DNA from: an uncultured Bryobacteraceae bacterium | Lineage (GTDB): Bacteria; Acidobacteriota; Terriglobia; Bryobacterales; Bryobacteraceae | Length of the DNA stretch: 64,000 nucleotides | Assembly (NCBI GenBank): GCA_937924525.1 | Contig: CALDSU010000005.1 | Coordinates: 1-64,000 of the forward strand | Reading direction: 5' to 3' | The notes under the pieces: model-generated | The model's input: the letters and a program-made list of their open reading frames with translations, nothing else | Database searches by the model: none | Told to the model about the DNA's origin: nothing | Made by a program: the position numbers and the translations under genes | Part shown: positions 45,795-53,256 of the stretch, one piece after another | Position numbering within the stretch: the stretch's first letter is position 1 | How the letters are laid out: each line of letters starts with the position of its first letter

Positions 45795-46724
45795 CTAGGA
45801 ATGACAAGCCACGCACTCAATGTGCGGCGTATCGGACATGGACTCGGTGAAGTAGATCACCCTTGGTTTCAGACCCAGGTATTCATGTCCTTTGAAAACG
45901 CGTCTGCCTTCGGTAATCTCGTTAATCAGGCTGCCGGCGTCGGCGGCGTCGCCGAAGTACATGGCGCCGCCGATGCAGGTGGTGACGCAGGCGGGCAGGA
46001 CCCCGACCTCCAGCAGATGGCTACAGAACGTGCATTTGCGCGCGGTGTCCGCCAGGGGGTTGGCTCCCGGCTGGCGGCGATAGAGTTTCCCGTTCTCGAC
46101 GAAGGTCCGGGCTTCGTAGTCCTGCGGACGGGGCGTCCCTTCGGTGAAGTTCCTGCCGTCGTCGACATGGATCATTTTGACCGGGCACGCCTGCGCGGCC
46201 GCGCGCGCGTAGGGGCCCTTTAACTTCTCGTAATCAAACTCGACAATCCCGTCGGGCCGCTTGACGATCATGCCCTGCGGAACCGCGCGGGCGCAAGGCG
46301 GGTCATCACATTGCAAGCAATTGGCGGGCTTGTAGATCGCCCACGGACGGGCGCTGATCGGCAGGTCCAACTTCAGCACGCGCCGGAAGTTCCCCGCCGG
46401 CCCGGTCGGATTCTCCGCCCGGCAGGCAATCGTGCAGGCGTCGCAGCCGATGCACTTCCGGGTGTCCACCACCATCAGCCAATTGGGTGTTTTCCCGCTG
46501 GCCAGCGTCCGCTCCAGATCTTGCTGCATGCGGATGAGGAGGTTGCCGGTGGCTTCGGCCAGCGGCGGCGGCGGTTCGGCAGCCTCCACCGGGGTATTCT
46601 GGAGGATCTTCAGTCCAGCCAAGCCCGTGACCGCACTTGAACCGAGGCTAGCCAGGGACTGAAAGAATCGCCGTCTCCCCGTCTCCTTGGCTCCGGCATC
46701 AGTTGTTTCGTGAAAGTCAGACAT
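45795..46724 (-). CDS. Tat-exported four-cluster ferredoxin subunit with terminal CxxCH
   Basis: A 309-residue partner of the Mo enzyme, like TtrB/PsrB/ArrB. The second ATG is chosen, eight bases after AAGGAG. The Tat signal is GRRRFFQSLASLGSSAVTG. Cys groups RKCIGCDACTIACRAENP, NCLQCDDPPCARAVP, ACPVKMIH and RKCTFCSHLLEVG...ACVTTC bind four Fe-S clusters that relay electrons to or from the Mo site. The protein ends ECVACHS, a c-type haem motif at its very C-terminus, not usual in this family. It could accept a haem and pass electrons to a cytochrome such as the octahaem protein. Confidence 0.82.
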   Translation of the reverse strand: MSDFHETTDAGAKETGRRRFFQSLASLGSSAVTGLAGLKILQNTPVEAAEPPPPLAEATGNLLIRMQQDLERTLASGKTPNWLMVVDTRKCIGCDACTIACRAENPTGPAGNFRRVLKLDLPISARPWAIYKPANCLQCDDPPCARAVPQGMIVKRPDGIVEFDYEKLKGPYARAAAQACPVKMIHVDDGRNFTEGTPRPQDYEARTFVENGKLYRRQPGANPLADTARKCTFCSHLLEVGVLPACVTTCIGGAMYFGDAADAGSLINEITEGRRVFKGHEYLGLKPRVIYFTESMSDTPHIECVACHS

Positions 46725-47249
46725 CCCCATTGCTCCTTGCCTGTTGCAGCGCCGCAGGGGACCAAACACCCCTGCGTATGATGCAGAGCGACAGCAATCT
46801 GGGGTCCAGACGACTCTACGGCTTCGTCGAGCCTGCTAAATTTCTAGAAGCTTGGAAGTTGCGCGCGTGATGAGGAGACCGCCCATGGGGAAAAGGAGGG
46901 CTGCTGTGGGGCAAATCCCCCATCGGCGTACTCGGGCGCGCCGTCGTCAGCGGGGGAAAATGCGCGGGCTTCGTCCGACAGATTGCGAATCCGCGTGGGC
47001 TCGACGCTCGTTATCCCTAAATCCGGCTCGCGCGAACTTACTATGATGCCCGCGTTGTTCCCGCATGGTTATGCGGTTCAAGCGCCCCCCGCAACCTGCC
47101 ATGCCTCCGCCCGGTCCGGGATGCCGAGGTTGCCGATTGCGCCTTGCCGAAGTTGCACGGCACACCTGATCAGTCCCCGCCGGAGACCACGCCATGCGTA
47201 GCTTAAACGGAATATCTTCTTTAAAGGATTTCTTTCACCCAGAGAGACC
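46725..47249. other. intergenic region upstream of the Mo-enzyme operon
   Basis: About 520 bp separate the ArsC-like gene from the ferredoxin gene. Besides one 8-bp hairpin near the ferredoxin start I see no open frame with convincing codon use. Its AT content is higher than that of the flanking genes. A promoter for the Mo operon probably lies here but no clear -35/-10 pair stands out. Confidence 0.5.
46753..46776 (-). promoter_or_regulatory. inverted repeat in the Mo-operon leader
   Basis: A perfect 8-bp inverted repeat (CGCAGGGG / CCCCTGCG) with an eight-base loop ends about 28 bp upstream of the ferredoxin start. It may be a regulator site or an RNA hairpin in the leader. It is far too small to be a molybdenum cofactor riboswitch. 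Confidence 0.35.
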
Positions 47250-47768
47250 TCAAAGGGTCTTGTTCGAGCCCTTTCTGATCTCCTGTTCATAAAATTCCCG
47301 GAAGCGCTTGCGAATGTCGTCTCGTACGGAGCGAAATACGGTCAATTTTTCCTGATCCGTCCCTGTCGCCTTAGCTGGATCGGGAAAGCCGATGTGAACG
47401 CGTCTGCCCACCTTACCGCGAAAATTGGGACACGATTTGTCCGCGTCGTCGCAGACAGTGATCACGTAGTCGAAAGCCTGATTGATGAATCGGTCTACTT
47501 TCTTCGGAGAACCGCCGGAAATATCGATGCCGACCTCCTTCATCACCGTGATCGCGTGCGGATTTACGCGTGGCGCTGGCTTGGTTCCCGCGGAATACAC
47601 CTCTAGCCGCGCGTCCAACGATTTCAGGAATCCCTCCGCCATCTGGCTCCTGGCGGAGTTTCCGGTGCACAAAATCAACACCCGCTTCCGGGCCGTCTCG
47701 GCGGAAACCCCCGCCGCCAACAACAAACAGACCACCCCTGCCCTCCATAAAGCTCGTACCTTCACCAT
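47250..47768 (-). CDS. ArsC-type (LMW-PTP fold) arsenate reductase with signal peptide
   Basis: A 172-residue protein. The catalytic P-loop LCTGNSARSQ (Cys34, Arg40) and the resolving pair in VITVCDDADKSC (Cys106, Cys113) match thioredoxin-coupled ArsC of the Staphylococcus pI258 type, which reduces arsenate to arsenite through a Cys triad. FPDPAKATG gives the general-acid Asp. The first 23 residues (MVKVRALWR, then AGVVCLLLAAGVSA) form a Sec signal peptide, so it would work in the periplasm, unlike known ArsC. GGGAGGA abuts the ATG; the adjacent GTG codon may be the true start. It follows arsR by 14 bp. Confidence 0.82.
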   Translation of the reverse strand: MVKVRALWRAGVVCLLLAAGVSAETARKRVLILCTGNSARSQMAEGFLKSLDARLEVYSAGTKPAPRVNPHAITVMKEVGIDISGGSPKKVDRFINQAFDYVITVCDDADKSCPNFRGKVGRRVHIGFPDPAKATGTDQEKLTVFRSVRDDIRKRFREFYEQEIRKGSNKTL

Positions 47769-47782
47769 TCCTCCCTGTGCCG

Positions 47783-48127
47783 TTAATTGCAGAGTGAAAC
47801 AATCTCGTCCGGTGTGATCACTTTGTTCCTGGTGCAGCATTCGGCATACAAAAACGTCAGCAGGTCACGCAGGACTTCCGTGTTCGCGCGGTACCACAGA
47901 TAAGTGCCCTCCCTGCGCACTGTCACCAAGTCTTCGTTTCTCAACTTCTCCAGATGATGGGACAAGGTGGACGGAGGAACGCCAAGTTCGGCTTGGATTT
48001 CGCCCGCGACCATCCCATGGGGGTGAGCGCTCAGCAGCAGCCGGATGATCCGTAGGCGCGGCTCGGCGCCCATCGCCGCTAGCATGTCGGCAAAGCGGGC
48101 AGTTCGCGCGAGCTCTTCGCGGATCAT
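47783..48127 (-). CDS. arsR: ArsR-family metalloregulator
   Basis: A 114-residue winged-helix repressor. VAGEIQAELGVPPSTLSHHL is the recognition helix-turn-helix, followed by LVTVRREGTYLWYRA (wing). The C-terminal AECCTRN, with two adjacent Cys, and a final Cys could bind As(III), Sb(III) or another soft metal; this differs from the ELCVCDL metal site of classical ArsR. It overlaps a promoter and palindrome just upstream and probably represses its own transcript and the ArsC-like gene. Confidence 0.88.
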   Translation of the reverse strand: MIREELARTARFADMLAAMGAEPRLRIIRLLLSAHPHGMVAGEIQAELGVPPSTLSHHLEKLRNEDLVTVRREGTYLWYRANTEVLRDLLTFLYAECCTRNKVITPDEIVSLCN

Positions 48128-48161
48128 ATTTCGAATATAGCGAAAATATGGCGCTTGTCAA
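48125..48161 (-). promoter_or_regulatory. arsR promoter with ArsR-box palindrome
   Basis: On the minus strand a perfect -35 TTGACA is followed after 16 bases by TATATT. An imperfect palindrome, CATATTTTCG and CGAAATATG around a seven-base centre, covers the -10 box and the start codon, the usual place for an ArsR operator. The ATG lies only seven bases after the -10 box, so the arsR mRNA is probably leaderless. Confidence 0.6.
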
Positions 48162-48214
48162 GGCTCACGCACCCTGAAGGACCTCGGCGTGCTGCCAGAT
48201 CGGGCGGGGAAGAG

Positions 48215-49333
48215 ATGCTTCCCGCGATCGGGAGCGGAGGGCGCTGCGCCATCGCAGCCTTGGTGGTCGCGCTGCATAGCCCGCTGTGTCGGCTGGAGGG
48301 CCAGACGTTTCCTCCCCCGCTGCGCGACTCCACCTCGCGCATCCGTTGGTCCAGCTACGTGCAGATCCGTTACACCGCCGCCGAGAGCGGGGAAGATCTC
48401 TTTGCGTTGCGGCGCTTGAAGCTGATGGTGGGCGGCAACCTGAGTCCCCGGGTGCAGTGGTATACGCAAGGGCTCTTTAAAACGGGCAACCGGAGCCCCA
48501 CGGACGGACGCGCACACTTCCAAGAGGCGTGGTTGAGGTTCGCCGCGACGAAGTATGTACAGCTTGTCGTCGGACAATTCAAGCCTGCCTTCGGCCGCGA
48601 GCGTTTTACGCCAGATTTCCGGATTCTGACCATGGACCGGTCGCTGGTGACCGACGCACTCACTCCGGACGGTCCCTACATCGACTCGTTCTACCGCGAC
48701 CGCGGTCTCCAAATCGACGGTGAGCTGGAGCATGGTTTGCGTTACGCCTTGGGCGTGTTTGACGGGCGGGGGGCCAACCATGCCTTTCGCGGCGTGGGAC
48801 CCATGGTCGTCGGCCAAGGCGTGAAGGAGTTCCGGCTGGAGCAGCCGGTCAGAGGGAAGCCCCTGACGTGCCAACTCGGTTGGGCGGGCGCGATTCGCCG
48901 GGGAGGCGATCTGCCCTTTCGGCCCTGCTGCCCAGGGGCTGGAGTCCAGAACTTGGAACATTTCCGGGGCGCGGACCGGCGTTGGGGCGTGGAGTTGTCC
49001 GGCGACTGGGGCGATCTTTCGGTGCGGGGCGAATACATGCGCGCCCGGCTCCGCTTCGCCGACGGTCAGAGTCCCGACTTTTCTTCCAGCGGCTGGTATT
49101 TGCAGGCTGCGAAGAATCTGCACTGGCGTTGGCAGGTCGTAGCGAAGTACGAGACATTTGATCCCAACCTCCAGGTGATGAATCGTTGGGATCTCCAGCA
49201 GACGACTCTAGGGCTCAACTTCTACCTCAAACAGGATACGGCCAAGATAATGACCAGCTACGTATTCCAGCAGCCGCAAGTTGGTCCCGGACATGGCCTA
49301 CTCCAGATTCAGCTTCAGATCTTTATCCATTGA
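48215..49333 (+). CDS. OprO/OprP-like phosphate-selective porin
   Basis: A 372-residue outer-membrane beta-barrel protein with a signal-like N-terminus (RCAIAALVVALHSPLC). Alternating strands such as RWSSYVQIRYTA, LRRLKLMVGGNL and VQLVVGQFKPAFGRERF match the porin O/P family (GQFKPxFGRE is diagnostic), ending in an aromatic-rich last strand. Such porins pass phosphate and related oxyanions, arsenate included. It diverges from arsR with only ~90 bp between starts, so it may share regulation with it. A TTG start 20 codons earlier is less likely. Confidence 0.78.
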   Translation: MLPAIGSGGRCAIAALVVALHSPLCRLEGQTFPPPLRDSTSRIRWSSYVQIRYTAAESGEDLFALRRLKLMVGGNLSPRVQWYTQGLFKTGNRSPTDGRAHFQEAWLRFAATKYVQLVVGQFKPAFGRERFTPDFRILTMDRSLVTDALTPDGPYIDSFYRDRGLQIDGELEHGLRYALGVFDGRGANHAFRGVGPMVVGQGVKEFRLEQPVRGKPLTCQLGWAGAIRRGGDLPFRPCCPGAGVQNLEHFRGADRRWGVELSGDWGDLSVRGEYMRARLRFADGQSPDFSSSGWYLQAAKNLHWRWQVVAKYETFDPNLQVMNRWDLQQTTLGLNFYLKQDTAKIMTSYVFQQPQVGPGHGLLQIQLQIFIH

Positions 49334-49351
49334 CGGAGAGTCGGCGCGTTG

Positions 49352-49379
49352 GGCGATTTGGCGCACCCGCCAAATCGCC
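49352..49379 (+). terminator. strong hairpin after the porin gene
   Basis: A perfect 12-bp stem GGCGATTTGGCG / CGCCAAATCGCC with a CACC loop begins 19 bp after the porin stop. There is no T-tract, so it may stop transcription poorly or protect the mRNA 3' end. Confidence 0.55.
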
Positions 49380-49473
49380 ACCTGCCCCTCCAGCCTGGCG
49401 GAAAACGCGAGTCGGCGCCTTTTCCAAGATGGCTTCGCTTTGACCTAAGGCTCAGGGAATCTCCAACAAAGCG

Positions 49474-49852
49474 ATGCGGGAGGTCTCCAGCGGCGGATGC
49501 GGGGCTCGAGGTTGGCCCCCGAACTGCACGAAATCATCCTCGGTGGATTCCAGAACCTTGGCGCGATGGCGGGCTTGCGCCCAAATTCTGAAAGCCCTCG
49601 CCCCGCCCCTCGCGGCTGCTCACGGTAGACGTGCGCGCGGGGGGCGAACACTGCGTGTGCGAACTCACCGCGATGGTGGGAGCGGACATGTCTACCGTTA
49701 GCAAACACCTTTCCCTCTCGAAAACAGCCGGGATGGTCGCGGGCGAAAAGCGCACCCGGCAGTTGGAGTACATACGTAAAAGGAGCCCAGCGCATGCCCT
49801 TGTTTTCAACCTGCCGCGAAATGACTGGCGCGCTGTCAGGAATGATATCTAG
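49474..49852 (+). pseudogene. frameshifted second arsR-family gene
   Basis: Two frames, joined by removing one C in the CCCCGCCCCT run near 49601-49610, give an ArsR product: ACAQILKALAPP, then SRLLTVDVRAGGEHCVCEL (the metal-site helix ELCVCDL type), then TAMVGADMSTVSKHLSLSKT (helix-turn-helix) and AGMVAGEKRTRQLEY. The C-terminal part is also degraded. It sits just before a small thioredoxin gene, a common partner of ArsR in arsenic clusters. A sequencing error at the homopolymer-like run is the alternative. Confidence 0.6.
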
Positions 49853-49886
49853 ACCTTTTTTCTCAGGCGAAGGAGGTTATTAAGCT

Positions 49887-50120
49887 ATGATCAATATTCA
49901 AATTCTAGGTACTGGGTGCGCGAAGTGTAAACAATTGGCGGCGAACGCCGAGCGGGCCCTGCAAGACCTTGGCGTCGAGTACCGGATCGACAAGATCACC
50001 GAGATCAGCCAGATTGTGAGTTTCGGCGTGATGGCGACGCCCGCGCTCGCGGTCGATGGCCAAGTGAAGCTCGCCGGGAAAGTCGCCAGTCCGGACGAGA
50101 TCCGGGCATTGCTAAGCTAG
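49887..50120 (+). CDS. small redox-active thioredoxin-fold protein
   Basis: A 77-residue protein of the MTH895/TM0996 thioredoxin family. The active site is GTGCAKCKQL (CxxC) and the cis-Pro segment MATPALAVDG. GAAGGAGG gives a strong ribosome binding site. These mini-thioredoxins are often encoded beside ArsR and a YraQ-type permease in arsenic or thiol-stress loci. It has no signal peptide, so it is cytoplasmic. The flavoprotein gene follows after 38 bp. Confidence 0.85.
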   Translation: MINIQILGTGCAKCKQLAANAERALQDLGVEYRIDKITEISQIVSFGVMATPALAVDGQVKLAGKVASPDEIRALLS

Positions 50121-50158
50121 CGCCCGCTACAAAGCCTGGAAACGCCTAGGAGAAAACC

Positions 50159-50854
50159 ATGCCGGCTAAGTGGACGAGAAGGGCGCTCGTCGGGATGACG
50201 AGCGCCAGTCCCTTGCTTTGGGGGCAAACCACACGAAGCGGCGCGGCGCCTGCGGCGCGCGCCCTGAAGATCTTAGGGTTTGCGTGTAGCCCGCGCCGGG
50301 ATCGCACGACGGCGGCGGCGTTGCGCGCCTGTTTGGACGCGGCCAAGGGTTTCGGTCCCCAAGTCGAGGTGGAATTGATCGACTTGGGAGGAATGAAGAT
50401 CCCGGGCGACGTCGCGGCGGGTGTACCGCTGGCGCCGGGCGAGCGCGACGACTTCCCCGCCCTCGAGGCGAAGCTGCGGGCGCCGGAGGTGGCCGGCATC
50501 ATTGTCGGCTCGCCGGTCTATTTCAGTAACATGAGCGCGCTGTGCAAGGCGTTTCTCGACCGGTGGATGGCGTTCCGCTCCACGTTCGCGCTGCGCAACA
50601 AGGTGGGCGGAGCGATCACGGTCGGCGCCGCCCGCCATGGCGGGCAGGAACTGACGCTGCAAACCATCCATGCCGCGATGCTGTGCCAGGACATGATCAT
50701 CGTCAGCGAAGGCGGTCCTACGTCCCGGCTCGGCGGGATGCTGGTCAGCGCCAAGGACGACATCCGCGGCGACGAGGCAGGGCTGGCGACGGTACGCAGC
50801 CTTGGCCGGCGCGTGGCCGAAGTGGCCTCCGCCCTCCGCGCGGGAGGTCTCTAG
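50159..50854 (+). CDS. Tat-exported flavodoxin-like NAD(P)H-dependent oxidoreductase
   Basis: A 231-residue flavodoxin-fold protein of the NADPH-dependent FMN reductase / iron-sulfur flavoprotein group. ILGFACSPRRDRTTAAALRA binds the FMN phosphate, followed by IIVGSPVYFSNMSALCKAFLDRW and GGAITVGAARHGGQELTL. The leader KWTRRALVGMTSASPLLWG is twin-arginine type, which is unusual for this cytoplasmic family and implies folded export with FMN bound. It could carry electrons in the periplasm. The octahaem cytochrome gene starts 2 bp after its stop. Confidence 0.78.
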   Translation: MPAKWTRRALVGMTSASPLLWGQTTRSGAAPAARALKILGFACSPRRDRTTAAALRACLDAAKGFGPQVEVELIDLGGMKIPGDVAAGVPLAPGERDDFPALEAKLRAPEVAGIIVGSPVYFSNMSALCKAFLDRWMAFRSTFALRNKVGGAITVGAARHGGQELTLQTIHAAMLCQDMIIVSEGGPTSRLGGMLVSAKDDIRGDEAGLATVRSLGRRVAEVASALRAGGL

Positions 50855-50856
50855 CT

Positions 50857-53256
50857 GTGTCCCGCTGGCCGTTCCCACTGGTTTCGCTGAGTCTGCTCGC
50901 CGCGAACTTGTTGGCGGAAACCGCCCGCCAGCCCTTCGGAGTCTGTCCCCCGTTTCCGCTCCGCGACGAGGAGGGCCAGATCATCAACCCCGCCGCTGAC
51001 CCGAAGGTCAATGTGCCGTACTCGCCCAAACAGACCTGCGGCGCCGCGGGTTGTCACGATTACGACAAGATCACCCAGGGATTTCACTTTCAGCAGGGTC
51101 GCGGCGAAAGGCCGCCGCAGGAGTTCCTGGCGCGCTACCGGTGGGCGTCCAGCCCGGGTAACTACGGCGGCAATTGGTGCTCGCCCGCGCCGCTCTACCG
51201 GCAACTGGCCCCCAAGCGCAACGCCAACGCCCGCATGATCGACATGACATCGTTCGACTTTGTCACCGCCACGTGCGGCAACTGCCATCCCGGCGGCGGA
51301 CCGCTCGAGTACGACCGCGATGGCAAACGCTACGACCAACGGATGCGCGACCCTGCCAGCGGCCTGACGCCTGGCGGCGACAACGGGCTCGACGGCGACT
51401 ATTTCAAGGCCCGCTGGTCCGAAACGGGTGTCATTGAAGCCGATTGCCTGCTCTGCCATCAGCCCGAATATAACTACAAGCTGCGGAACGATCAGCTCGC
51501 GGCGCTGAATTTCCGCTGGGCGGCTACCGCCGGCGCGGGTTTTGGAGTGGTGACCGGCAAGGTCGCGGCGGGCGAGAAGCCGCAGGTGACCTACAACCAC
51601 GCCCTGTTCGACGAGCGCGGAAACGTGATCGTGCACATCGCGCCCGCGCCTCGGAACGAGACCTGCCTGCATTGTCATGCCAAGCCGGACTGGAAAAAAC
51701 GTGGGGCGTCCTTTTCCGCGCACACCGATGTGCATCTGGCCAAGGGCTTGAAATGCGTCGACTGCCACACCTCCGGCAGCCGGGCCTCCGATCCGCGCAT
51801 TCGCGGCAAGGAGGCGCATCAGATCGGCAAAGGAGACGACCCTTCCGGCTGGGTGCGCAACGACCTCGACAACACTGTCCGCTCGTGCGAATCCTGCCAC
51901 GCCGAAGGCACGCTCGGCGCGCCCATCGCCAAACACGCCTGGTTGCCGCCCCTCCACCTGGAGAAGATCGCTTGCGCCACGTGTCACATTCCCCGCCGCT
52001 ACACCAAGGCCGCACTAGTCCAGGCCAGCGACGTTTTCAACGGCGCCCCCCGGATTCAGCCGCCGCCCAAACGCATCTGGACCTTTTACGACCAGGACAT
52101 GGCGTTTTGGAATCACTACGGCGAACTCGACTTGTTCACGGCGCAGGACAAGCCCGTGAACGAGTTTTACCCATCGCTGGCGCGCTACAAGGGCAAGATC
52201 TTTCCGGTGGACCGCGTTCACTCCGCCTGGGTCGGCTATGAAGAGCCCGGCCAGCCAGGGCTCCATCAGCTCTTTATGCGGGATTTCTACGGCATGTGGC
52301 TGGCTCACCGCAACGATCCTGCGCGCTACCCGCAACTGGCCGAGATCCGCGACGACAACGGCGACGGGATGATCGAAGTGAACCGGCCCGAAGAGATCGA
52401 CGCCTTGCTGAGCGCGACCGCGGCGCACCTGGAGGCCACCGGCTTCCCGCTGGCCGGCCGCACCCTGGTATATGTCGCCAACGAGCGCAAGTACATCGCG
52501 GGCAACCGTTTTCAAACGCTATCCAAGGAACCGCACGAGGCTTCGCCGTACGCGTCGGTTTACAAGTATTCGCACAACGTCCTGCCCGCGCGGGCGGCCC
52601 TTGGCGCCAAGGGCTGCACGGATTGCCATGCGTACCGCGCCGTGTTCCTGTACGGGCGGACGCTCGAGCGGCCGTTCGATGAAGCGGGCCGCAGCATCTG
52701 GCGCGCGAACCACGAGGTCATCGGCCTGTCCCGTGCGCAAGCCTGGTCGGGGGCCTTCCGCGAAGCCACCCTGAAACCCGTTCTCTACCTGACGCTTTGT
52801 TTGCTGGCGCTCCTGGCCGCGGGCCTGCTGATTCGTTTGCTGCTGGAACGGCCGGGTTCCGCCCCGCCCGAAACGGCGCGCCGGGCCGCGTGGCTGTTCA
52901 CCCTCGCCGGGCTGTTCGGTCTGGCGGTCTCCGCAGCCAAGCCCCGCCTCCTGGCGTTTATGACTTTTGAGCGGTTCACACTCGACGCCAATCACTTCTG
53001 GGTCTCAGGTTTGGTGCTGGCGGTCAGCGCGCTGCTGGCGGTAACCTTGACCAAAGGTCCGCGCAGGAGCCTTCTTTGGGCGTCACTGGCAATCGCCGCG
53101 TTGTCTGGCGCCTTGATGCTAGTGGGCGGCTGGTGGTTGCCCTTTACCATTTACGACGCTGCGGTTGTGTGGTTGGCCGCGCTCCTGATTTTCGAGACCG
53201 GACGCGCATTGCTGGCGCGATCGGAAAAGCTGGATCGTTGGGGCTTTCGTGTGTAG
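50857..53256 (+). CDS. membrane-anchored octahaem cytochrome c
   Basis: A 799-residue protein starting at GTG, with GGGAGG nine bases upstream. A signal peptide (WPFPLVSLSLLAANLLA) is followed by eight haem motifs: one CX4CH (Cys61-His67, TCGAAGCH) and seven CX2CH (CGNCH at 140, CLLCH at 197, CLHCH near 269, CVDCH near 300, CESCH near 345, CATCH near 373 and CTDCH near 587). The count and spread resemble the octahaem tetrathionate-reductase (OTR) family. About five transmembrane helices follow residue 640. It may exchange electrons with the quinone pool in place of a missing NrfD-type subunit, or reduce a sulfur or nitrogen oxyanion itself. Confidence 0.82.
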   Translation: MSRWPFPLVSLSLLAANLLAETARQPFGVCPPFPLRDEEGQIINPAADPKVNVPYSPKQTCGAAGCHDYDKITQGFHFQQGRGERPPQEFLARYRWASSPGNYGGNWCSPAPLYRQLAPKRNANARMIDMTSFDFVTATCGNCHPGGGPLEYDRDGKRYDQRMRDPASGLTPGGDNGLDGDYFKARWSETGVIEADCLLCHQPEYNYKLRNDQLAALNFRWAATAGAGFGVVTGKVAAGEKPQVTYNHALFDERGNVIVHIAPAPRNETCLHCHAKPDWKKRGASFSAHTDVHLAKGLKCVDCHTSGSRASDPRIRGKEAHQIGKGDDPSGWVRNDLDNTVRSCESCHAEGTLGAPIAKHAWLPPLHLEKIACATCHIPRRYTKAALVQASDVFNGAPRIQPPPKRIWTFYDQDMAFWNHYGELDLFTAQDKPVNEFYPSLARYKGKIFPVDRVHSAWVGYEEPGQPGLHQLFMRDFYGMWLAHRNDPARYPQLAEIRDDNGDGMIEVNRPEEIDALLSATAAHLEATGFPLAGRTLVYVANERKYIAGNRFQTLSKEPHEASPYASVYKYSHNVLPARAALGAKGCTDCHAYRAVFLYGRTLERPFDEAGRSIWRANHEVIGLSRAQAWSGAFREATLKPVLYLTLCLLALLAAGLLIRLLLERPGSAPPETARRAAWLFTLAGLFGLAVSAAKPRLLAFMTFERFTLDANHFWVSGLVLAVSALLAVTLTKGPRRSLLWASLAIAALSGALMLVGGWWLPFTIYDAAVVWLAALLIFETGRALLARSEKLDRWGFRV

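Noticed and set aside
46725-46850. Molybdenum cofactor riboswitch upstream of the Mo-enzyme operon
   Set aside because: Only an 8-bp hairpin is present; the multi-helix Moco architecture is not seen.
46852-47046. Small plus-strand gene upstream of the Mo operon
   Set aside because: The peptide is an Arg-rich string with no family or membrane signature, and codon use is not coding-like.
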